From assembly GCA_947254465.1 (NCBI GenBank), contig CAMYEU010000016.1, positions 1 to 16,403 on the forward strand: a DNA stretch of 16,403 bases. The letters run 5' to 3'. The notes below the pieces were generated by a model. That model was not told the DNA's origin, did not search any database, and saw nothing but the letters and a program-made list of their open reading frames with translations. A program made the position numbers and the translations under genes. This document shows, piece by piece, positions 6,538 through 14,499 of the stretch (positions are counted from its first letter, which is position 1; every line of letters begins with the position of its first letter). This DNA is from an uncultured Gemella sp. Its GTDB lineage: Bacteria > Bacillota > Bacilli > Staphylococcales > Gemellaceae.

Positions 6538-7937
6538 AGAAGAACAAATTATTAAGTTCTAGTTTGGCTTATACAGTAGGTAATTTATTAATCCAAGGAT
6601 TGAGTTTCATAACACTCCCAATATATACAAGAGTAATGACACAAGAAGATTATGGTAATTATAATTTATATGGTTCATGGGTTGGAATATTTTCAATATT
6701 TATAGGACTTCAAATAACAGGAAGTTTCAGTATAGCGAAAATAAAATATGAAAATAGATTTAAAGAATATATTGCCACAAGTACAAGTGTAGCGACAATA
6801 TTTTTTATACTGTTTTCTGCAGTTTGTTTAATACTTAGTACTTATTTAGAAAAGATATTAGGATTTTCTACAGGAATATTAATATTTATCTTAATCCAAG
6901 GATATTTCAGCCACTTACAAGGCAGTTTATCGCAATATTATATTCAAACACAAGAAACAAAAAAACAACTTGTATTATCATTTTTTATGTCATTTGGAAA
7001 TGTAGTATTATCATTATTATTCCTATTCACATTAAAAAATGATTTTCTAGCTAGAATATTAGGAGGAGTAATACCTGGGATAATTGTAGGTATAATTTTC
7101 TTAATATTCATTTATAGGAATAGCAGTGTGATACTAGATAAGATATATGTTAGATTCATATTGTTGACCTCGATTCCTCTAGTATTTCATATTCTAGGAC
7201 ATAACTTACTAAGTCAATTAGATAGGATAATGATAGGAAGTTATATGACGGCTAAAGAGGTAGCTATATATAGTTTCGGGTATTCATTAGGAAGTATAGT
7301 GTCGATAGCGTTAATGAGTATGAATACTGCATGGATTCCATGGTTTTTTGAGGAAAAGAAAAAAGGAAATGTTGATTTGATTAACAAATATAAGGAAAGA
7401 TATATATTAATAGGGGTATTTTTAACAATAGGATTTTTATCTGTCTTTCCAGAATTAGTTTCAATAATGGGTAGTGCGGATTATAAGAGTAGTAGAGACT
7501 TTGTGGTATTAATAGTGATAAGTTGTTTTATAGTATTTTTATATACATTCCCTGTTAATATTCAATTTTATCATGAAAACACAAAATTTGTCCCAATAGG
7601 AACTCTTTTGGCTGCAGGTATAAACTATATATTAAATTATATATTAATTCCAAAAAGTGGTATATATGGAGCTGCGATAGCTACAGTAGCTTCGTATGTA
7701 TTATTATTGGTTTTCCATCATCTAATAGCTAAAATAAAATATAGATACAATGAAATAAGTTTTGTACAATATATAATTCTTACAGGAGTAGTAAGTATTT
7801 ATGGAATATTTACAAATATATTTGTAGACAACTTATTAATAAGATGGGGTGGATGTCTAGTTGTATTTATAGTATTAATTTTTTATTATAAGGAAGATGT
7901 AGAAGAATTAATAAAGAAAGTAAAAATTAGGAGATAA
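6534..7937 (+). CDS. wzx: Polysaccharide repeat-unit flippase Wzx
   Basis: This 467-residue, strongly hydrophobic protein has about 12-14 membrane helices and belongs to the MOP/polysaccharide-exporter superfamily. The N-terminal block with LAYTVGNLLIQG and LPIYTRVMTQEDYGNY (about 11-43) is typical of Wzx. It would move the lipid-linked capsule repeat unit to the outer membrane face for Wzy. It overlaps the sialyltransferase stop in an ATGA arrangement, with an AAGGATG site. Length and position before neuB fit CpsL of group B Streptococcus. No frameshift or truncation is seen. Confidence 0.92.
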   Translation: MKKNKLLSSSLAYTVGNLLIQGLSFITLPIYTRVMTQEDYGNYNLYGSWVGIFSIFIGLQITGSFSIAKIKYENRFKEYIATSTSVATIFFILFSAVCLILSTYLEKILGFSTGILIFILIQGYFSHLQGSLSQYYIQTQETKKQLVLSFFMSFGNVVLSLLFLFTLKNDFLARILGGVIPGIIVGIIFLIFIYRNSSVILDKIYVRFILLTSIPLVFHILGHNLLSQLDRIMIGSYMTAKEVAIYSFGYSLGSIVSIALMSMNTAWIPWFFEEKKKGNVDLINKYKERYILIGVFLTIGFLSVFPELVSIMGSADYKSSRDFVVLIVISCFIVFLYTFPVNIQFYHENTKFVPIGTLLAAGINYILNYILIPKSGIYGAAIATVASYVLLLVFHHLIAKIKYRYNEISFVQYIILTGVVSIYGIFTNIFVDNLLIRWGGCLVVFIVLIFYYKEDVEELIKKVKIRR

Positions 7938-7939
7938 CA

Positions 7940-8956
7940 ATGGTATATATAATAGCGGAAATAGGATGTAATCACAATGGAGATTTTAATCTAGCAAAAA
8001 AAATGGTAGATGTCGCAGTTGAGTGCGGAGTAGATGCCGTTAAATTTCAAACATTTAAAGCAGACTTATTAATATCTAAGTATGCACCTAAAGCAGAATA
8101 TCAAAAGAAAACAACAGGAACAGAAGATAGTCAACTAGAGATGACAAGAAGACTAGAGCTTAGTTTTGAGGAGTATTTAGAGCTTAGAGACTATTGCTTA
8201 GAAAAAGGAGTAGATGTATTTTCTACACCATTTGACGAAGAATCATTAAATTTCCTAATTAGTACTGACATGCCAGTATACAAAATACCTTCAGGGGAGA
8301 TTACAAATTTACCGTACTTAGAGAAAATAGGAAAACAAAATAAAAAAGTAATTCTATCAACAGGTATGGCAACTTTAGAAGAGATACATGCAGCAGTAAA
8401 AATATTAGAAGACAATGGAACAGAGGATATTTCAATCTTGCATTGTACTACAGAGTATCCAACAAAATATCCAGACCTAAATCTAAATGTGATTTCAACT
8501 CTGAAAAAAGAATTTCCAAATCAAAAAATTGGATATTCAGATCATAGTATAGGATATGAAGTACCGATAGCGGCAGCGACTTTAGGAGCTGAAATAATAG
8601 AGAAGCACTTTACATTGGATAATGATATGCCAGGTCCAGACCATAAGGCTAGTGCGACTCCTGATATATTAGAAAGATTAGTAAAAGGTGTAAGAATAGT
8701 AGAAACGTCACTTGGAAAATATGAGAAAGAGCCAGTAGAGGCTGAAATAAAAAATAAAATAGTGGCAAGAAAATCAATAATAGCTAAAAAGGCTATAAAA
8801 AAAGGAGAAGTATTTACAGAAGAGAATATCACAACGAAACGTCCAGGAAATGGAATAAGTCCGATGAATTGGTATGATATTCTAGGGAAAGTTAGTGAAT
8901 ATGACTTCGAAGAAGATATGTTAATTAAACATAGCGAATTTAAAAATCAAGAGTAA
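7940..8956 (+). CDS. neuB: N-acetylneuraminate synthase NeuB
   Basis: NeuB condenses N-acetylmannosamine with phosphoenolpyruvate to give N-acetylneuraminic acid in the cytoplasm. The 338-residue protein shows the TIM-barrel part (about 1-260), with IIAEIGCNHNGD (4-15), KFQTF (35-39), HCTTEYP (168-174) and the likely metal ligands His202 (GYSDHS) and His223 (EKHFTLD). The C-terminal antifreeze-like SAF domain follows (about 275-335, with ARKSIIAKKAI and KRPGNGISP; Arg301 at the conserved substrate-contacting position). AGGAG at 7929-7933 precedes the ATG, and the gene starts two bases after wzx. Legionaminic- or pseudaminic-acid synthases are related, but the NeuC and NeuA partners support Neu5Ac. 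Confidence 0.95.
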   Translation: MVYIIAEIGCNHNGDFNLAKKMVDVAVECGVDAVKFQTFKADLLISKYAPKAEYQKKTTGTEDSQLEMTRRLELSFEEYLELRDYCLEKGVDVFSTPFDEESLNFLISTDMPVYKIPSGEITNLPYLEKIGKQNKKVILSTGMATLEEIHAAVKILEDNGTEDISILHCTTEYPTKYPDLNLNVISTLKKEFPNQKIGYSDHSIGYEVPIAAATLGAEIIEKHFTLDNDMPGPDHKASATPDILERLVKGVRIVETSLGKYEKEPVEAEIKNKIVARKSIIAKKAIKKGEVFTEENITTKRPGNGISPMNWYDILGKVSEYDFEEDMLIKHSEFKNQE

Positions 8957-8968
8957 GAGGTAAAAAGA

Positions 8969-10114
8969 ATGAAAAATGTATGTGTAGTAACTGGTTCACG
9001 AGCAGAATATGGAATAATGAGAGCGTTACTTTTAAAATTAAATAAAGAACAAAACATAAAGCTTGATGTAGTAGTTACTGCCATGCATTTAGAAGAAAAG
9101 TATGGGAACACATACAAACAGATAGAAGAAGACGGGCTAAATATAATAAAAAAAATCCCGTTAAATCTAGAAAACACATCAAAAAAATGCGTAAGCAGAT
9201 CGCTAGCAATATTAACGACAGGATTATCAGAGTTATTTGAAGAAGTTAAGTATGATTTAATTATTATACTTGGAGATAGATATGAAATGCTTCCAGTAGT
9301 AAATGTAGCATTAATATACAATATACCAGTATGTCACTTACATGGTGGAGAAAAAACACTAGGTAACTTTGATGAATCAATTAGACATGCGATAACAAAG
9401 ATGAGTCACTTGCATTTGGTAGCTAGTGAAGAATTTAAAAATAGAGTAATACAATTAGGTGAAGAAGAACAGAACATACATAACATAGGAGCTATGGGTG
9501 TAGAAAATGTAATAAAGCAAGATTTTCTAACAAAGAAGGAATTAGAAGAAACTTTAGGGCTGGAGTTAGAAGAAGAGTACTATGTAGTACTCTTCCATCC
9601 AGTGACATTAGAAGATGGAGGAGCTTTAAAACAAATCCGAACACTTCTAGAAGTATTATCAGAACAGACAAAACAAGTAGTATTCATAGGATCAAACTCG
9701 GATACTGATTCGGACAAGATAATGAGTGCGATAGAAGAATATACTAAAAAATATAGCAGTTCAAAAGTATTTATTTCCTTAAAACCAAGGGAATATCATT
9801 CATTGGTGAAATATTCGAAAGGATTAGTAGGAAATTCATCTTCAGGTTTAATAGAAATTCCATCGCTAAAAGTTCCAACATTAAACATTGGAAATAGACA
9901 ATTAGGAAGATTACGAGGACCGAGTGTAGTAGATGTAGATACGACAAAAGAAAGTATACAAAAAGGACTAAAAGAATTATCAAATATAAGAGATTTCTAT
10001 AATCCATATGAACAAGAAAACTCAATAGAAAAAGCCAAAGTAGCAATATTAGATTATTTATCTAAAGATAGAAGCATAATTAAAGAATTTAATGATATGA
10101 TGGAGGGGAGATAA
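8969..10114 (+). CDS. neuC: UDP-GlcNAc 2-epimerase (hydrolysing) NeuC
   Basis: NeuC converts UDP-GlcNAc to N-acetylmannosamine plus UDP, supplying NeuB. The 381-residue protein has the family motifs: TGSRAEYG near the start (8-15), GDRYEM (102-107, Asp103 and Glu106), HGGEKTLGNFDESIRH (125-140), the HP pair at 210-211, and GNSSSG followed by Glu296 for UDP binding (288-296). It follows neuB by 12 bases with an AAGAGG site, and its TAA shares one base with the neuD ATG (TAATG). The length and the HGGE-DE-RH pattern favour the hydrolysing NeuC form over the non-hydrolysing WecB type. Confidence 0.95.
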   Translation: MKNVCVVTGSRAEYGIMRALLLKLNKEQNIKLDVVVTAMHLEEKYGNTYKQIEEDGLNIIKKIPLNLENTSKKCVSRSLAILTTGLSELFEEVKYDLIIILGDRYEMLPVVNVALIYNIPVCHLHGGEKTLGNFDESIRHAITKMSHLHLVASEEFKNRVIQLGEEEQNIHNIGAMGVENVIKQDFLTKKELEETLGLELEEEYYVVLFHPVTLEDGGALKQIRTLLEVLSEQTKQVVFIGSNSDTDSDKIMSAIEEYTKKYSSSKVFISLKPREYHSLVKYSKGLVGNSSSGLIEIPSLKVPTLNIGNRQLGRLRGPSVVDVDTTKESIQKGLKELSNIRDFYNPYEQENSIEKAKVAILDYLSKDRSIIKEFNDMMEGR

Positions 10115-10737
10115 TGAAGCAAAGAGTAGCATTTATAGGAGCAGGAAGCCATTCAGATGCAGTAAAACCCCATTTAGATATATATAACTATGAATTTGTA
10201 GGATATTTTGATGACAAGGATATCGAAGAATATAAAGGATATCCAATACTAGGAAAAACAAATGATGTATTAAAATGTCTTCATGAAAAAAAAATAGATA
10301 AAGTCTTCATAACAATAGGTGATAATAAAAAAAGAAAAGAATTGTTTGACTTAGTAAATGAAAAATATCCAGATGCATTTATAAACATAGTAAGTAGAGA
10401 AGCGACTATACTAACTGATTCAAGCATAAAAGGAAAAGGAATATTCATAAGTAGGTGTTTTATAGGATCTGAAGTAGAAATTTATGATAATTCAATAGTA
10501 AATACAGGAGCAATAGTAGAACATCATACAGTAATAGCCCCACATTGTAATGTTACCCCAGGAGCGATACTTAATTTTTGTAAATTAGGAGAAGGAGTTT
10601 ATGTGGGGAGTGGTAGCACAATAATACAATTAGTAGAAATAGCACCATACACAATAATAGGAGCAGGAGCTACGGTAGTAAAAACAATAAAAGAAAGTGG
10701 AACCTATGTAGGAGTACCTGCGAGAAGAATCAAATAA
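10114..10737 (+). CDS. neuD: Sialic acid O-acetyltransferase NeuD
   Basis: This 207-residue protein is of the NeuD/PglD type: a small N-terminal nucleotide-binding-like fold starting VAFIGAGSHS (5-14), then a left-handed beta-helix with hexapeptide-like repeats (about 95-190) ending GTYVGVPARRI. The putative catalytic histidine is in the EHH segment (His137/His138), with His144 and Pro149 nearby. In group B Streptococcus NeuD acetylates sialic acid and also supports its synthesis. The gene overlaps neuC by one base, has GGAGG at 10102-10106, and lies before neuA. An alternative role is N-acetylation of the amino sugar made by the aminotransferase upstream (PglD-like); the neu context makes the sialic acid role more likely. 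Confidence 0.88.
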   Translation: MKQRVAFIGAGSHSDAVKPHLDIYNYEFVGYFDDKDIEEYKGYPILGKTNDVLKCLHEKKIDKVFITIGDNKKRKELFDLVNEKYPDAFINIVSREATILTDSSIKGKGIFISRCFIGSEVEIYDNSIVNTGAIVEHHTVIAPHCNVTPGAILNFCKLGEGVYVGSGSTIIQLVEIAPYTIIGAGATVVKTIKESGTYVGVPARRIK

Positions 10738-10748
10738 GGAGAAGAAAA

Positions 10749-11990
10749 ATGAGAGCAGTATGTTTAATACCAGCACGAAGTGGATCAAAAGGATTAAAAA
10801 ATAAAAATATGTTATTTTTTGATGGTAAACCATTAATATTCCATACGATAGATGCAGCAATAGAATCAGGATGCTTTGCCAAAGAAGATATATATGTAAG
10901 TTCGGATTCACAATTATACTTAGATATATGTAAAACAAGAGGAATAAGTACAATATTAAGAGATCCAGAGTTATCAAAAGATACGACACCATCAAACTCA
11001 GTAGGACTAGATTTTCTAAGTAGATTTGATGAAGATGTAGTATACGTATTATTACAATTAACATCACCATTAAGAAGTGCGAAACAAATTCAAGAAGCGA
11101 TGAAACTATTTGAAGAGTCAAGAGAAGAAGGTGTGGAGAATGTAGTAAGTTATGTAGAATTAGATAAATCACCAAGATTATTTACAAGCTTAGACGATAA
11201 CAATTATATTCAAGAAAGCTTCGCTGCAGACAGAGGATATAGAAGACAAGATGAGAAGAAGTTATATAGAACCAATGGGGCGATTTATATAACTACTAAA
11301 AATTTCTATGAAAAAAATATAAGCTATTTAACACCTAAAACAAAAGCTTACTTAATGGATAAAGAAAGCTCATATGATATTGATGATAGAAGTGACTTTA
11401 TAGGAGCGATAGGAAGTAGATACTTTAACTATGAACTAAGAGAACAAAGAAACAAGAATTTTTATAAGGAAAAATATAAAGAATTCAAAAATACGGAATT
11501 AAAAGAGAACGTAATTTTTGGAGATTCAAGATTAGCTAAATTAGAGTTAGAAGGATACAGCAACTTAAGTTTAGGAGGAGTGTCATTAGCCACTCTATTA
11601 GAAAACCTAGAACAGTATAATGATGTACCAATCAAGAAGATGTTAGTATCATTAGGTGTAAACGATATAATATCAAATTATAATAAAGAGATTATAAAAG
11701 AGAATTATAAGAAATTACTTTTAGAAACAGATAAAAGAAATATAAAATTAACTCTAACAACAATTGGGTATGCACTATTTAGAGATAGTGTGGATAATGA
11801 AATAGTTAGAGAGTTAAATGAATGGTTAGAGAACTTTACAAGGGAGAACAACATAAAGTTAATAGATATAAATAAAAATCTTTCTGAAGATTATCATTTG
11901 AAGTATGAATATACAAATGATGGGCTGCATTATACTGAAGAGGGGAATAAAATGTTATTTAAACATATTAAGGAGATGGTTATAAAGTAA
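10749..11990 (+). CDS. neuA: CMP-sialic acid synthetase fused to SGNH O-acetylesterase, NeuA
   Basis: The N-terminal domain (about 1-225) is a CMP-sialate cytidylyltransferase that activates sialic acid with CTP. It shows IPARSGSKGLKNKN (7-20), LQLTSPLR (102-109) and the metal-binding SYDIDDRSDF segment (208-217). The C-terminal domain (about 252-413) is an SGNH hydrolase with all blocks: GDS with Ser260, Gly in LGG (275-277), GVND with Asn305, and D-x-x-H with Asp391 and His394. The total of 413 residues and the architecture match NeuA of group B Streptococcus, whose C-terminal domain removes O-acetyl groups from sialic acid. An AAGGAG site lies at 10736-10741. Its stop overlaps the wzy start by one base. 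All catalytic residues are intact. Confidence 0.95.
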   Translation: MRAVCLIPARSGSKGLKNKNMLFFDGKPLIFHTIDAAIESGCFAKEDIYVSSDSQLYLDICKTRGISTILRDPELSKDTTPSNSVGLDFLSRFDEDVVYVLLQLTSPLRSAKQIQEAMKLFEESREEGVENVVSYVELDKSPRLFTSLDDNNYIQESFAADRGYRRQDEKKLYRTNGAIYITTKNFYEKNISYLTPKTKAYLMDKESSYDIDDRSDFIGAIGSRYFNYELREQRNKNFYKEKYKEFKNTELKENVIFGDSRLAKLELEGYSNLSLGGVSLATLLENLEQYNDVPIKKMLVSLGVNDIISNYNKEIIKENYKKLLLETDKRNIKLTLTTIGYALFRDSVDNEIVRELNEWLENFTRENNIKLIDINKNLSEDYHLKYEYTNDGLHYTEEGNKMLFKHIKEMVIK

Positions 11991-13516
11991 TGAAGAGTTT
12001 ATTGAGTAAGGAAAAACTTATAGAATTGTTTTTCAAGTATCCAGTAGCATATTATTCTATATTTTTCTTGTACGCAACAAGATCGCAATTTTACATGATA
12101 AACAATATAGCAATTTATGATTCAATTATTCATAATTTATTAATTTTTTGGGGGATTATAATAATTTCCTACTATGTAATTTTTAATAGAAAGGTTTTTG
12201 ACAACCATAAAAAATTTATTTTTTTATGGATAATTTCTAGTGTAGTTACTATTATTGTAAATATTTATCAAATTCGTTTTGATTCTATTCGTTCGGCAAT
12301 ATTAACTATTATTGTTATCATAACTTTTTTATATAGTTATAGGATACTTAGATTAAAATATAATGATGAAGTCATCTTTAAGTGTATCTTCTATCCTAGT
12401 ATTTTTTTAAAATTAGTAAGTAGCTTAGTGTCATTAGTTATGTATTTTTATAATGTTAGTATTTTTATAATATCGGATTTACCGAATCCTTATACATATG
12501 GTATACGATATGTAACAGTTGGAAATGATACCTATAATTTACTTCTTTACGGAACATTTTTTAGTCCCAACAAAGAAGTTATGCAGGCAATACCATTAAT
12601 GATGATTGTTTTTTATATACTATTGAATAAAAAGATAGCCGTTAATAAAATTGAAAAAATAATATTAAGTGTATTTTTGGTTGTGGAGTATATAGTTGTT
12701 TCATTGTGTAATTCAAGGGGAGCATTGTACTCAGTAATAGGAGTATTTATATTGTATATTATTATATTATTGATTAAAAAGATTAGAAGAAATGATGAGA
12801 TATCAATAAAGAAAGTATTAATATTAATAGCATCACTTTGTTTAATTTTATTCGGATATAGCGGAGTAAAAACGGTTTCAGCAGCTATAGTTAGCAAAGT
12901 AGATTATAAGCGTCATATATACGAAAATATTGATGGTAAAATAGTGAAAATTAATGAAGAAGACGTTAAAAAGAATACTGAATATGAAAAATATAGAGGA
13001 AAGATATTTGAATATAATCCAGTAAGAACTCAAGATAAAATAGAAGATAAATTAAAGGATAAAATTGTAATAGATAAGGAAGATTCAGGAGAAGAACTAG
13101 GGAATGGGAGGATTTCTATTTGGAAAGAAACTCTGAAGCTATACGTTAAAAAACCTTTATTTGGAATAGGACAAGGGATGAACACTGAATTTGCTAAGAA
13201 GTTTAATTATGATGAATTTCCTATATTAAGTGTAGGTGTTGCAATTCACAACAGTTATCTGGCATTATTGTTATTCCAAGGGATAGTTGGTATATTGGTA
13301 GTGTTTTTATGGTTGTTTAAATTACTTATTAAGTTTTTAAAATTTGAATTAGCAACTAATAGTGATGAATTTTCTATAATGCACATGAGTTTATATTTTA
13401 TACTAATTATATCGTTATTCTTGGATGTGATATTTATTAGAGATGAATTTACACAGTTAATGATGTTATTTAGCATAGGTTATTTGACATATAATATAAG
13501 AGGAGAAAGTATATGA
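11990..13516 (+). CDS. wzy: Capsular polysaccharide polymerase Wzy
   Basis: This 508-residue membrane protein has about eleven predicted helices and a long hydrophilic loop (about 295-415) before the last helices. The loop ends with GNGRISIWKETL and PLFGIGQGM (371-397), then His420-Asn421 in IHNSY, a pattern of O-antigen ligase/Wzy polymerases. An SRGA segment follows an earlier helix (242-245). It would join flipped repeat units outside the membrane. It starts by TAATG overlap with neuA, using AAGGAGATGG at 11970-11979, and overlaps the next gene by four bases. Its sequence is expected to be specific to the capsule type. An O-antigen-ligase-like role is possible, but as the only such gene beside Wzx it is most likely the polymerase. 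Confidence 0.88.
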   Translation: MKSLLSKEKLIELFFKYPVAYYSIFFLYATRSQFYMINNIAIYDSIIHNLLIFWGIIIISYYVIFNRKVFDNHKKFIFLWIISSVVTIIVNIYQIRFDSIRSAILTIIVIITFLYSYRILRLKYNDEVIFKCIFYPSIFLKLVSSLVSLVMYFYNVSIFIISDLPNPYTYGIRYVTVGNDTYNLLLYGTFFSPNKEVMQAIPLMMIVFYILLNKKIAVNKIEKIILSVFLVVEYIVVSLCNSRGALYSVIGVFILYIIILLIKKIRRNDEISIKKVLILIASLCLILFGYSGVKTVSAAIVSKVDYKRHIYENIDGKIVKINEEDVKKNTEYEKYRGKIFEYNPVRTQDKIEDKLKDKIVIDKEDSGEELGNGRISIWKETLKLYVKKPLFGIGQGMNTEFAKKFNYDEFPILSVGVAIHNSYLALLLFQGIVGILVVFLWLFKLLIKFLKFELATNSDEFSIMHMSLYFILIISLFLDVIFIRDEFTQLMMLFSIGYLTYNIRGESI

Positions 13517-14490
13517 AGGAGCAGATAAGTATAGTAGTCCCAGTTTATAATGTTGAACAATACTTAGAAAAATGTGTAAATTCAATAATAAATCAAACAT
13601 ATAAAAATTTAGAAATAATTTTGATAGATGATGGAGCTACTGATAGTAGTGGTAAGTTATGTGATGAATTAGCCAAGATAGACAATAGGATAAAGGTGTA
13701 TCATAAAGAAAATGGTGGGTTATCAGATGCAAGGAACTACGGGGTAGAAAGGGCAACTGGTGATTATATCGGTTTTGTAGATAGTGATGACTGTATAGAT
13801 TCTGAAATGTATGAAAAACTATATGAAGCTATAAGAAAAGAGAATGTTGATGTAGCCGAATGTAATCTAAAAATAATATACCCAGATAGAGAAGAATTAT
13901 TTACCGAACAAAATTATTACAATGTATGTACAAAACAAGAGTATCTAGAAGAATATTTAAAAATTGAGAAGATTTTTGGTTCGGCTTGTGTAAGATTAAT
14001 TAAATCAGATATTGCTAAGAAACTGAAATTTCCAGTTGGCAAGTTGTATGAGGACACTTATTATGCTTATGATTTAATAGAAAAAGTTGATAGGTATGTT
14101 ATAATGAATAATTCATATTATAACTACCTTATGAGAGAAAATAGTATAACAAATGCAAAATTTAATCCTAGAATATTTGATCTTATAGAGATAGTTGAGA
14201 AGTTTCATAAAACGACTTATGAGAATTATCCTGGTTTAAAAGAAGCGGCGGATTGTCGTAAGATGTATGCTTATTTTTCTGTTTTAAATAGTATATTGTT
14301 AGAAGATGAATTTAAAAATAATCGTTATTATGCTCAGATAATAAATTATTTTAAAGGGAATTATAAGGCGATATTAAAAAATAAATATATAAATCGCAAC
14401 AGAAAACTAAGTGTAATACTAATTAAATTAAATATAGATTTATACAGAAAAGTATTAATGAAATATAAGAATAGAATAGCAGGAAATTAG
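13513..14490 (+). CDS. Family 2 glycosyltransferase (GT2 paralogue 2)
   Basis: This 325-residue glycosyltransferase has ISIVVPVYN (5-13), DDG (39-41), GGLSDARN (68-75), DSDD (90-93) and a likely catalytic Glu180-Asp181 pair in KFPVGKLYED. It overlaps wzy by four bases (ATGA), with AAGAGGAGA as ribosome binding site. The N-terminal 114 residues are nearly the same as those of the GT2 protein at 4534-5523, while the acceptor-side half differs more. That suggests the same or a similar donor sugar but a different acceptor, which is inference. One DSDD-adjacent residue is Cys where the paralogues have Tyr, with no clear consequence. Confidence 0.9.
   Translation: MKEQISIVVPVYNVEQYLEKCVNSIINQTYKNLEIILIDDGATDSSGKLCDELAKIDNRIKVYHKENGGLSDARNYGVERATGDYIGFVDSDDCIDSEMYEKLYEAIRKENVDVAECNLKIIYPDREELFTEQNYYNVCTKQEYLEEYLKIEKIFGSACVRLIKSDIAKKLKFPVGKLYEDTYYAYDLIEKVDRYVIMNNSYYNYLMRENSITNAKFNPRIFDLIEIVEKFHKTTYENYPGLKEAADCRKMYAYFSVLNSILLEDEFKNNRYYAQIINYFKGNYKAILKNKYINRNRKLSVILIKLNIDLYRKVLMKYKNRIAGN
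13546..13655 (+). repeat. Direct repeat, copy 2 (within GT2 paralogue 2)
   Basis: Second copy of the stretch at 4579-4688, in the same orientation and 8,967 bases away, with six mismatches in 110 bases. The two copies bracket the sialyltransferase, wzx, neuBCDA and wzy. Confidence 0.9.
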
Positions 14491-14499
14491 GAGGAACTT

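Noticed and set aside
8191..10046. Several minus-strand frames of 74-124 codons opposite neuB and neuC
   Set aside because: All are antisense to well-supported genes, with low-complexity composition and no recognisable motif.
10630..11175. 181-codon open frame on the minus strand
   Set aside because: It lies opposite neuD and neuA, is very leucine/isoleucine-rich as expected from the complement of AT-rich coding DNA, and shows no ribosome binding site or domain.
12613..13476. Minus-strand frames of 94 and 73 codons opposite wzy
   Set aside because: They are shadows of the membrane protein gene on the other strand, with no independent evidence.
4579..13655. Possible transposon or integron-like boundaries at the direct repeats
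   Set aside because: The repeats are coding sequence for homologous glycosyltransferase domains, with no transposase, terminal inverted repeats or target duplications.
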